Assembly (NCBI GenBank): GCA_964415185.1
Contig: CAYPZI010000076.1
Span: 1 to 13,240, forward strand
Direction: 5' to 3'
Length of the DNA stretch: 13,240 nucleotides
From: CAYVBJ01 sp964415185
Lineage (GTDB): Bacteria > Bacteroidota > Rhodothermia > Balneolales > Balneolaceae
Shown: one piece after another, positions 1 to 6,122 of the stretch
Layout: each line of letters starts with the position of its first letter
Position numbering within the stretch: the first letter of the stretch is position 1
Translations under genes and position numbers: made by a program
The notes under the pieces: model-generated
Told to the model about the DNA's origin: nothing
Databases searched by the model: none
What the model saw: the letters and a program-made list of their open reading frames with translations, nothing else

Positions 1-181
1 TTGCTTCCTCGAATAGATCCGGTGAAAGTAATTTGGCTTTTGCTTCATTTGCTGTCTTTAGCACATTATCAACTTCCGAAAAAAGAGACTCACGAATATC
101 CTGCGATGAAACGCTTGAAGTGAAGAATGCATTAAAAAGCATCATAAAAAGAAAAATAAGTGCTATGTTATGATTTTTCAT
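1..181 (-). CDS. N-terminal fragment of an exported protein (runs off the window)
   Basis: Reading the minus strand from ATG at 181 gives 60 open codons to the window edge, so the stop lies outside. The start MKNHNIALIFLFMMLFNAFF is a clear signal peptide: a basic start followed by a hydrophobic stretch. A likely cleavage region is SSVSSQ near residues 23-28. The mature part (DIRESLFSEVDNVLKTANEAKAK) is charged and probably helical. Such starts occur in envelope proteins with coiled-coil or OmpA-like C-terminal domains, but that is only resemblance; too little is visible to name a family. A 205-bp, very A+T-rich spacer precedes it and should hold its promoter. Confidence 0.7.
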   Translation of the reverse strand, partial: MKNHNIALIFLFMMLFNAFFTSSVSSQDIRESLFSEVDNVLKTANEAKAKLLSPDLFEEA

Positions 182-300
182 GACTAATATAATTTATTTT
201 TAAATAATTATGTTATATAACTATTATATGGAGATTAGATATAATATTATAAATTATATTAAATAATATAACAAAATTAATATTATAAACATAGCAAATA
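181..300. other. Extremely A+T-rich spacer upstream of the exported-protein gene
   Basis: Only 12 of these 120 bases are G or C, far below the flanking genes. It is full of TAAT/ATTATA runs and contains no open reading frame of note. It lies between the start of the leftward gene at 181 and the 3' end of mnmE at 387, so it is most simply a promoter/upstream region. A nucleoid-protein binding role is possible but not shown. Confidence 0.6.
272..279 (-). promoter_or_regulatory. Possible Bacteroidota -7 box (TAATTTTG)
   Basis: On the minus strand this is TAATTTTG, matching the Bacteroidota -7 consensus TAnnTTTG. It sits about 90 bases upstream of the exported-protein ATG at 181. A TTG at 295-297 (minus strand) lies upstream at 15 bases, shorter than the usual spacing of about 19-21. 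In such A+T-rich DNA a chance match is quite likely. Confidence 0.3.
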
Positions 301-386
301 GAATTATATCACGAACAGATTGTTAGTACGAATTATTGATTTGTCACCAAGAATCTAAATTTTTACAAAGTGCCAGGATACCCGTG

Positions 387-1763
387 TTACTTACCAATAC
401 AAAACCTCGAAAATATCGAATCAAGCAAATCTTCGGTTGTGATTTCGCCGGTGATGGTGCCGAGTTCACGGAGGGCAGCACGCAAGTCGATAGAAAGAAA
501 ATCGCCTGTAAGCCCCTGATCGAGAGCATGCAGTGCACTCTCCATATGTTGTCTTGCTTTGAGGAGGGCATCACGGTGACGGGACGAGGTAACCAGCAGG
601 CTCGAGGTATCATAGTCCTTGCTCTCCAGGGCTCTCTGTTTCATCAGCTTTTTCAGAAGGCCTATATTTTCCTCCTCCGGTGCAGAAATTTTTACGTCGT
701 AATCAATCCGTTCATCTTCTGCTGGACGGGCAATATCCAGCTTGGTTCCAATCAGCAGAAAGGGAGTATCTATGGCTCTTTTTTGATATTCTGCAATTTC
801 ACGCCTCTCATCTTCAGCCATCGGAACCGACAGGTCTTTCAGATAAACCACCAGGTCGGCCTGCTCAAAAGCCAGAACCGACCGTTTCACGCCCTCGGCT
901 TCAATCAGATCGTCTGTCTGCCTCAATCCTGCAGTGTCGATTAGTTTAAAGAGGAGTCCGTCAAAGCTCCAGTCAGCATCAATGGTGTCCCGCGTGGTTC
1001 CTGCAATTTCGGTCACAATAGCTCTCTCCCTGCCAACAAGTGTGTTTAACAGGGTTGATTTGCCTGCATTCGGCCTACCGATAAACACCGTTTTTACCCC
1101 GTCTTTAACCAGCCTGCCTGTTTCGTAAGTATCAAGCAGTTTACCAATTTCAGCATTGAGTTCCTCAAGAAGCTCCCTGAGCTTTTCCTTATTTGCAAAT
1201 TCAACGTCTTCTTCAATAAAGTCGAGCTCCAGCTCTACCATGGCGGTTGCATCAATAATCTGCTGGCGGAATTTTCGGATGTGATCACCCAGTTTTCCCT
1301 CCAGTTGCTGGTGGGCGGCATTGACCGCCCTGGCACTTTTAGCGTGGATCAGGTCGGCTACCGCTTCCGCCTGGCTCAATTCCAGTTTTCCGTTCAAAAA
1401 TGCGCGCTGTGTAAACTCTCCCGGTTCGGCAGACCGAATGCCCTGTGCCAGAACTGTCTCCAGAACAGCCTGCGTAACCAGAACGCCGCCATGGCACGAA
1501 ATCTCAACGGTATCTTCGCCGGTATACGATTTGGGACTGTGAAAAACCGTTGCGAGAACTTCATCCACAACATCTCCGTTTTTCCTGACGATATTGCCGA
1601 AGTGCACGGTGTGAGAATCTGCGGCAGTAAGATCTGCACCTTTATAGCATCCGGCAACTTTTTGGATGGCGTTTTTGCCTGAAACCCTGATAACGGCAAT
1701 ACCGCCTTCACCAATCGGTGTTGCAATGGCTGCGATGGATGGTTTTTCATCGACTTGGTTCAT
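387..1763 (-). CDS. mnmE: tRNA uridine-5-carboxymethylaminomethyl(34) GTPase MnmE
   Basis: MnmE works with MnmG to modify the wobble uridine (U34) of certain tRNAs, using GTP hydrolysis and a folate one-carbon unit. The 458-residue product has the full family layout. The N-terminal folate-binding domain starts IAAIATPIGEGGIAVIRVSG (9-29) and contains SYTGEDTVEISCHGG (79-93) and PGEFTQRAFLNGKLELSQAE. A G domain is inserted after about residue 220, with P-loop GRPNAGKS (229-236), TTRDT (256-260) and DTAGLR (276-281). The helical domain ends in the hallmark C-terminus FCIGK. The G4 motif is TKLD (340-343) where NKxD is usual. ATG at 1763 is the natural start and length is normal. It follows the TonB_C lipoprotein gene on the same strand with a 79-bp gap, so joint transcription is possible but not shown. 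Confidence 0.97.
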   Translation of the reverse strand: MNQVDEKPSIAAIATPIGEGGIAVIRVSGKNAIQKVAGCYKGADLTAADSHTVHFGNIVRKNGDVVDEVLATVFHSPKSYTGEDTVEISCHGGVLVTQAVLETVLAQGIRSAEPGEFTQRAFLNGKLELSQAEAVADLIHAKSARAVNAAHQQLEGKLGDHIRKFRQQIIDATAMVELELDFIEEDVEFANKEKLRELLEELNAEIGKLLDTYETGRLVKDGVKTVFIGRPNAGKSTLLNTLVGRERAIVTEIAGTTRDTIDADWSFDGLLFKLIDTAGLRQTDDLIEAEGVKRSVLAFEQADLVVYLKDLSVPMAEDERREIAEYQKRAIDTPFLLIGTKLDIARPAEDERIDYDVKISAPEEENIGLLKKLMKQRALESKDYDTSSLLVTSSRHRDALLKARQHMESALHALDQGLTGDFLSIDLRAALRELGTITGEITTEDLLDSIFSRFCIGK

Positions 1764-1842
1764 TCTTTTATCAACAACGTTTCGATATTACAGAAATATG
1801 TTAAACCAAGTTACATCCTGATTCGGATTATTGAAAACCATA

Positions 1843-2247
1843 TCACAATTTGAAAATGACCGGAAGACTAAATTGCGCCTTTACCGGCTCTCCACCCTTG
1901 TAACCCGGTTTGAATTTTGTCTCTTTCACAACCCTTAAAGCTTCGGCATCGAGTTCCTCATTGCCTGTTGAAGTGGCTATTGACGGATTTGTCACATTCC
2001 CTTTCTCATCTACAATGAACCGGACCATGGCACGTCCTTCAATTTTATTCTTTTTTGCATTTTCAGGATAGTTAATCCGGCTCATCAACCCATTCAACCC
2101 TCCGATTAACTCAGGCATCCTGTCTTGTGCATTCACCTGCCGGTTTTCATTCCTGCTTTCCGACACCTTATCCGTAGTTGAACAACAGGTAAAAATGATC
2201 GTTACAAAGAAAATGATATAGTTTATGTAAGCGATTTTCACTGCCAT
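1843..2247 (-). CDS. Small lipoprotein with a TonB C-terminal domain
   Basis: This 134-residue protein starts with a hydrophobic segment (about residues 5-20) ending in FTCCS. Cys21 or Cys22 could be lipidated, suggesting a lipoprotein signal peptide. After a short polar linker, residues about 45-134 match the TonB C-terminal fold: YPENAKK (60-66), IEGRAMVRFIVDEKG (69-83), LDAEALRVV (99-107), FKPG (112-115) and the final LPVIFKL. Classical TonB proteins have an N-terminal membrane helix and a long Pro-rich spacer that spans the periplasm; both are missing here. It is therefore more likely a lipid-anchored periplasmic domain, perhaps binding a receptor or acting as a stress-type TonB_C protein, than an energy transducer for transport. 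It is divergent from the membrane-protein gene at 2465. Confidence 0.85.
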   Translation of the reverse strand: MAVKIAYINYIIFFVTIIFTCCSTTDKVSESRNENRQVNAQDRMPELIGGLNGLMSRINYPENAKKNKIEGRAMVRFIVDEKGNVTNPSIATSTGNEELDAEALRVVKETKFKPGYKGGEPVKAQFSLPVIFKL

Positions 2248-2393
2248 AAGGTTTTCATTGTTAATAATTTATTTGATAATAAATGAATTATTCAATAATT
2301 GCCAATATTATAACTGACCAAAATGATACACTTTTTGACAGGTCTGGAAAAAAGTCACACCTAAATAGATATGACTCCAGAGATTGAAATGTT

Positions 2394-2401
2394 TATATTT
2401 G
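2394..2401 (+). promoter_or_regulatory. Possible Bacteroidota -7 box (TATATTTG)
   Basis: TATATTTG matches the TAnnTTTG consensus exactly and lies 63 bases upstream of the membrane-protein ATG at 2465, in the right orientation. I see no convincing -33 TTG at the usual distance, so this is tentative. The last G is also the first base of a 7-bp-period repeat. Confidence 0.4.
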
Positions 2402-2428
2402 CAAACTGCTAATTGCAATCTGCAAACC
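2401..2428. repeat. Four 7-bp tandem units, GCAAACT-like
   Basis: The units are GCAAACT, GCTAATT, GCAATCT and GCAAACC, head to tail with no gaps. They occupy the spacer between the divergent lipoprotein and membrane-protein genes. Copies differ at one to three positions, so this is a degenerate array. Function unknown. Confidence 0.6.
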
Positions 2429-2464
2429 ACATAGTTTTACACTGACTTCCTAAATTATATACTG

Positions 2465-2806
2465 ATGCCTTTTATTTTGCTTCTCATATTCTCGTGGTTA
2501 CTTAATCTTTTTCTGCCGTGGTGGTCGGTGTTGATACCGTCATTTTTTATCGGTGCCTGGCTGATGCAGAAGTCTCTTTCATCGTTTATAACCGGCTTTT
2601 TTGCAGTGGGATTGGCATGGGGCCTCCATGCTTTTTATATCCATATAGCAAATGAGGGAATTTTATCGGGACGCATTGCCGAAATGATGCAGTTACAATC
2701 GGCTTACCTGGTACTGCTGTTTACTTTTTTGATCGGGGCGTTTTTGGGATCCTTCGGCACAACTTGCGGATTTTATTTTAAGAAGGTTTTCTCGCGCAAT
2801 GTGTGA
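2465..2806 (+). CDS. Small conserved-type integral membrane protein, function unknown
   Basis: The 113-residue product is almost entirely hydrophobic. Three membrane segments are visible at about 3-32 (with LPWWSVLIPSFFIGAW), 38-58 (ITGFFAVGLAWGLHAFYI) and 80-105 (AYLVLLFTFLIGAFLGSFG). The loop between the second and third carries IANEGILSGRIAEMM. It ends in basic FKKVFSRNV. Small proteins of this kind, with LPWW near the start and a GAFLG-type last helix, are common hypotheticals in Bacteroidota, but I cannot assign a domain name or function. It is the only plus-strand gene between 1 and 12402, stands alone, and short tandem repeats lie on both sides. ATG at 2465 has no Shine-Dalgarno sequence, as expected for the phylum. 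Confidence 0.75.
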   Translation: MPFILLLIFSWLLNLFLPWWSVLIPSFFIGAWLMQKSLSSFITGFFAVGLAWGLHAFYIHIANEGILSGRIAEMMQLQSAYLVLLFTFLIGAFLGSFGTTCGFYFKKVFSRNV

Positions 2807-2817
2807 GTTTAGTGTTA

Positions 2818-2859
2818 TAGTATGTAGTATGTAGTAGGTAATAGGTAGTAGGTAGTAGG
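2818..2859. repeat. Six 7-bp tandem units, TAGTAGG-like
   Basis: Six consecutive heptamers (TAGTATG twice, TAGTAGG, TAATAGG, TAGTAGG twice) begin 12 bases after the membrane-protein stop, followed by a partial copy. A reverse-complement stretch, TACTACCT, lies at 2898-2905 and could pair with AGGTAGTA inside the array. The region lies between convergent genes, so the fold could serve as a transcript end, though no T-run follows. Confidence 0.75.
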
Positions 2860-2916
2860 TAGTGAATCATTTTCCCAGCTATCTGCTTCTTAATAGATAC
2901 TACCTGCTTCCCGGAA

Positions 2917-2955
2917 AATCCGTGCAATCCGACAATCCGTTTAATCCGTGATTCT
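2917..2955. repeat. AATCCG repeat with ~9-bp period, copy A
   Basis: AATCCG occurs at 2917, 2926, 2934 and 2943, at spacings of 9, 8 and 9 bases, and the block ends in GTGATTC. A related block in the same orientation lies at 3034-3063. Repeats of this wording are familiar from Bacteroidota intergenic DNA as far as I recall; their role is not established. Confidence 0.7.
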
Positions 2956-3033
2956 CAGATAAGGGGTCATAAAACCAGACGCGACGGGGTTCTTCGAACG
3001 CCCGGCGGTCTTTATTTCTTGCAGGTAAAAACT

Positions 3034-3063
3034 AATCCGGGTAATCAGTTAAATCCGCGATTC
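3034..3063. repeat. AATCCG repeat with 9-bp period, copy B, overlapping the end of folP
   Basis: AATCCG, AATCAG and AATCCG start at 3034, 3043 and 3052, exactly 9 bases apart, followed by CGATTC. This is the same pattern and ending as copy A 110-115 bases away. The folP stop codon (3045-3047) lies inside the block, so the last residues of the enzyme (NRGFN) are encoded by repeat sequence. Confidence 0.65.
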
Positions 3064-3911
3064 CCCCCGGAATCTCGAATGGCACAGAAGACTTCCACAG
3101 AATCTGCAGCTTCTTTCACATCATGAACCCGGAGGATGGATGCGCCTTTCACCAGGGCGTGATAATGCATGGCAATGGTTCCGGCCAGCCTGCCGCCGGT
3201 TTCCCGTCCCCCCAGGATATTGCCGATTACCGATTTTCTTGAGGCGCCGATGAGCGTTGGATATCCCAGATCAGAAAATTTTTCAAGTTTTGAGATGATC
3301 TGAAGGTTATGGCCTGATGTTTTGCCAAAGCCGATTCCAGGGTCAAGAATTACGGAGATATTTGATTTATCCTCCAACAGCTTCAGTTGCTTTTTAAAAA
3401 AGGCAGTGATATCCTCGATTACATCATCATACTGAGGGTTATTCTGCATGGTTTTAGGGTCTTTTAGCGAATGCATAATCACAAGCCCGGCAGAATAGCG
3501 TTCGCAAAGTGCGGGAAAGCGCGGCTCTTTTCGAAGTCCGCTTACGTCATTTACAATGTGCACGCCTGCATCCAAAGCCGCTTCAGCAACTTCATATTTG
3601 GTGGTATCAATGGAGAAGAGAAGACCGGGAAAGGCAGGGACCGCTTTTTCGAGGACGGGCAACGTCCGGTCGATCTCCTCCTGTACAGAAACGGGATCGG
3701 ATCCGGGACGTGTTGATTCACCGCCCACATCAATAATTGATGCCCCCTCATTCTGCATTATGGCAATTCTTTCAAGCGCCTTATCAGGATGAATAAATAA
3801 CCCGCCGTCGGAAAATGAGTCGGGCGTTACATTCAGGATACCCATCACCGCAGGTTTACTTGGGTTAAAGGGCTTGTTCCGGATTACCGTATTTTTGTCA
3901 TATTGTGGCAT
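3045..3911 (-). CDS. folP: Dihydropteroate synthase
   Basis: FolP joins p-aminobenzoate to 6-hydroxymethyl-dihydropterin diphosphate, making dihydropteroate in the folate pathway; it is the sulfonamide target. From ATG at 3911 the product has 288 residues, normal for the family. All signature motifs are present: GILNVTPDSFSDGG near the start, DVGGESTRPG, SIDTTK, NDVSG, LDPGIGFGK, GASRKS and RVHD near the end. An in-frame TTG at 3929 would add six residues (MRAVFI), but ATG is preferred because the added residues do not resemble the family. The gene follows the ferredoxin gene by 32 bases on the same strand, so they are probably co-transcribed. The C-terminal tail RDSGGNRGFN lies past the last motif and is partly formed by an intergenic-type repeat. 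Confidence 0.96.
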   Translation of the reverse strand: MPQYDKNTVIRNKPFNPSKPAVMGILNVTPDSFSDGGLFIHPDKALERIAIMQNEGASIIDVGGESTRPGSDPVSVQEEIDRTLPVLEKAVPAFPGLLFSIDTTKYEVAEAALDAGVHIVNDVSGLRKEPRFPALCERYSAGLVIMHSLKDPKTMQNNPQYDDVIEDITAFFKKQLKLLEDKSNISVILDPGIGFGKTSGHNLQIISKLEKFSDLGYPTLIGASRKSVIGNILGGRETGGRLAGTIAMHYHALVKGASILRVHDVKEAADSVEVFCAIRDSGGNRGFN

Positions 3912-3943
3912 TATGAAAACCGCCCGCAACTCCGGTATCTATA

Positions 3944-4282
3944 TTAATCCCACTCTTCCTGCAGCTTGTCAAGCTTGTCTTCGACTTCAGCCCAATCATC
4001 AGCATCGGGAAGGGGATCCAGGGTTTCATTGATGATTCGATCGTCCCACTGCTCAGCCAGGCGCTCATTCAGTTCGATATAATTTTCCCATTTTTCCGGT
4101 ACCTCGTCATCGGGAAAGATGGCTTCGACCGGACATTCAGGCACACATGCATCACAATCAATACATTCGAGAGGATCTATAGTTAAAAAATTCGGGCCTT
4201 CCCTGAATGCGTCTACAGGACAAACTGCAGCACAATTGGTGTATTTACAGTTAATGCATGGCTCGGTTACAATGTATGCCAT
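3944..4282 (-). CDS. fdxA: 7Fe ferredoxin, FdxA / Azotobacter FdI type
   Basis: This is a small cytoplasmic electron carrier with one [3Fe-4S] and one [4Fe-4S] cluster. The 112 residues follow the Azotobacter ferredoxin I pattern closely. Numbered from Met1, Cys9, Cys17 and Cys50 sit at the [3Fe-4S] ligand positions, and Cys21, Cys40, Cys43 and Cys46 at the [4Fe-4S] positions. Cys12 matches the free cysteine of CxxCKYT. The second non-ligand cysteine of FdI, after CPVD, is Ala25 here. The C-terminal extension with DPLPDADDW and a final helix is also FdI-like, so this is not a simple 2[4Fe-4S] ferredoxin. It lies 78 bases after the malic enzyme gene and 32 before folP, all on one strand. The redox partner cannot be told from the sequence. 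Confidence 0.93.
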   Translation of the reverse strand: MAYIVTEPCINCKYTNCAAVCPVDAFREGPNFLTIDPLECIDCDACVPECPVEAIFPDDEVPEKWENYIELNERLAEQWDDRIINETLDPLPDADDWAEVEDKLDKLQEEWD

Positions 4283-4360
4283 TTTATTTATTTGGATTAT
4301 GGTTGAAGAACAAGTTTAAATATCTTTTCTATCATAGATAGATGCAATTCAAATTAAGTG

Positions 4361-5536
4361 TTAAGCAGGAATATTTTTTTGGGCAACTTTTTTAACAGCA
4401 GCGGCAACTGCCGGTACCACTTCCGTTTCAAAGGCACCCGGGATGATATTATCCTCTCCAGGTTCACCGACTTGTTCAGCAATCGCTTCTGCGGCAGCGA
4501 TCAGCATCTCATTTGAAATATCTGTAGCACAGGCATCCAGCAGCCCCCTGAATATCCCCGGAAATGCAAGTACGTTGTTTACCTGGTTTGGAAAATCGGA
4601 ACGCCCGGTGGCAATGATGCGTGCTCCGGCTGCTTTGGCATCTTCAGGCATAATCTCAGGATCGGGATTAGCCATGGCAAATATAACCGGGTCATCATTC
4701 ATGGTTCGAACCATTTCCTGAGTCAGAACACCGGGAACAGAAACACCGATGAAAACATCCGCTCCTTTGACAGCATCACTCAGTGAACCTTCAAGGTTAT
4801 TGTGGTTTATTTGTTCCGCTACCTTTTGTTTGACGTCTGACAAACCGCCGCGTTTTTTCGAAATAATTCCCTTGCTGTCGCACATCAGTATATTCTCTAC
4901 TTTTTTTTCAAGCAACAGGTTCAGGATTGCGATGCCTGCAGCACCGGCCCCGTTAATCACCACTTTCAAATCCTCCATCTTTTTTCCGGTCACTTTCAGA
5001 GCGTTGATCAGGCCCGCTAACAGAACCACAGCCGTTCCATGCTGATCGTCGTGCATCACCGGGATCTTCAGTTCTTCTTTCAGCCTTTGCTCTATCTCGA
5101 AACACCGGGGTGATGAAATATCCTCAAGGTTAATCCCGCCGAAAGTCGGGGCAACGCATTTCACGGCATTAATGATCGAATCCGTATCCTGCGAACCAAG
5201 AACTATCGGTATCGCATCAATATTTGCAAATTTCTTGAAAAGGACGGCTTTCCCCTCCATCACCGGCAGTGCCGCTTCCGGGCCGATATTGCCAAGCCCA
5301 AGTACGGCGGAACCGTCACTTACCACAGCTACCGCATTGCCTTTAAATGTATATTTGTACGCCAGGGCGGGATCTTCCGAGATTTTGACACACGGCTCCG
5401 CTACGCCGGGTGTGTAAGCAATACTGAGATCCTCCGTTGTATCGAGCGGCATTTTTGAGCTGATTACAAGTTTGCCGCCATATTTTTCGTGAGCCTGTAG
5501 TGATTTTTCACCGTAGGTTAGTTCTTTATCAGTCAT
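4361..5536 (-). CDS. NAD(P)-dependent malic enzyme, short form
   Basis: The enzyme decarboxylates malate oxidatively to pyruvate and CO2 with NAD or NADP, linking the citric acid cycle to pyruvate. The 391 residues contain the family motifs in order: AYTPGVAEPC (40-49), SDGSAVLGLGNIGP (73-86), INLEDI (135-140), HDDQHGTA (162-169), the nucleotide-binding GAGAAG (196-201), ANPDPEI (289-295) and RSDFPNQVNN (312-321). It ends after the malic domain, so it lacks the phosphotransacetylase-like C-terminal half of the long MaeB form. Cofactor preference cannot be decided by eye. ATG at 5536 fits the family start. It leads the group malic enzyme - ferredoxin - folP; gaps of 78 and 32 bases allow, but do not prove, an operon. 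The 55-bp gap to the gene upstream shows no clear promoter. Confidence 0.95.
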   Translation of the reverse strand: MTDKELTYGEKSLQAHEKYGGKLVISSKMPLDTTEDLSIAYTPGVAEPCVKISEDPALAYKYTFKGNAVAVVSDGSAVLGLGNIGPEAALPVMEGKAVLFKKFANIDAIPIVLGSQDTDSIINAVKCVAPTFGGINLEDISSPRCFEIEQRLKEELKIPVMHDDQHGTAVVLLAGLINALKVTGKKMEDLKVVINGAGAAGIAILNLLLEKKVENILMCDSKGIISKKRGGLSDVKQKVAEQINHNNLEGSLSDAVKGADVFIGVSVPGVLTQEMVRTMNDDPVIFAMANPDPEIMPEDAKAAGARIIATGRSDFPNQVNNVLAFPGIFRGLLDACATDISNEMLIAAAEAIAEQVGEPGEDNIIPGAFETEVVPAVAAAVKKVAQKNIPA

Positions 5537-5591
5537 ATTTATCTTTTTTAAAAATTCATACCATAAAGATAAGAATTAAATTTCATTCAAA

Positions 5592-6122
5592 TTAAAGCTC
5601 AGTCGCAATACGTCTCACCCAATTCCTGGCGCGAGTGATAAATTCCCGAAGTGATTCTATTTTGTTCAGTCTGACAAGAAGTGTATCAGCAGAGATCATT
5701 TGTTCAATAAGTAATCGTCGTACAAACTCTGTGTCTTTCTCCCTGAATGCGATCAGTTTGCTGGCTGCTAAATCATGAGCTTCTATGCACCAGCCAATAT
5801 TGTTAGCATTCTTATAATCGCGAACTTGTATAACTCGGTTTTCCCAACCTTCAGGAAGTTTTGCAGCTTCAAGGGATAACCCGTGTGCGTAAAAACCATG
5901 GTTCTTATGAAAGATAGAATTCTCACCCAGTGCACCATCAATTTTATCAACAGCTTCGGGTTTATTTTTTGGTGTTAAACCTACTTCTATTGATCGGCGT
6001 AGCTCGTCGTGTGCATCAGGAAATTGTCCCAGTATAGCTTGTGACCCAAATATGATCAATTCATTATCGCCTGAAACATCACATGCGGCCCGAATGGCAT
6101 GCTCCAGTTGTTCTCTATTCAT
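5592..6122 (-). CDS. DUF6036-type nucleotidyltransferase-like protein, possible toxin/effector of a two-gene module
   Basis: The 176-residue product looks like the DUF6036 family of nucleotidyltransferase-fold proteins, related in concept to AbiEii-type toxins. Supporting features are NREQLEHAIRAA at the start, FGSQAIL (25-31) at the nucleotide-binding GS motif, IDGALGENSIFHKNHGFYAHG (61-81), and EAHDLAASKLIAFREKD (114-130), the conserved DLxxxKL block. At the expected second acidic motif the sequence is SIEVG (44-48): Glu46 is kept, but Gly48 stands where, as I recall, the family usually has Asp. Catalytic activity is therefore doubtful. ATG at 6122 overlaps the upstream winged-helix gene by 8 bases, implying translational coupling and a joint function. 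The family assignment is from memory of its motifs; toxin function is inference. Confidence 0.8.
   Translation of the reverse strand: MNREQLEHAIRAACDVSGDNELIIFGSQAILGQFPDAHDELRRSIEVGLTPKNKPEAVDKIDGALGENSIFHKNHGFYAHGLSLEAAKLPEGWENRVIQVRDYKNANNIGWCIEAHDLAASKLIAFREKDTEFVRRLLIEQMISADTLLVRLNKIESLREFITRARNWVRRIATEL

Noticed and set aside
336..944. Open frame of 202 codons on the plus strand opposite mnmE
   Set aside because: It lies antisense to a complete, clearly recognised mnmE and its translation has no family features. The same applies to the other plus-strand frames over mnmE, folP, malic enzyme, M1 peptidase, recR and dnaX.
2818..2955. CRISPR array
   Set aside because: The repeat units are 7-9 bases and directly adjoining, with no unique spacers and no cas genes in the window.
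4326..4340. Short inverted repeat TCTATC-ATA-GATAGA after the malic enzyme gene as a terminator
   Set aside because: Six weak A/T-rich pairs with no T-run; too weak to call, and the following ferredoxin gene may share the transcript.
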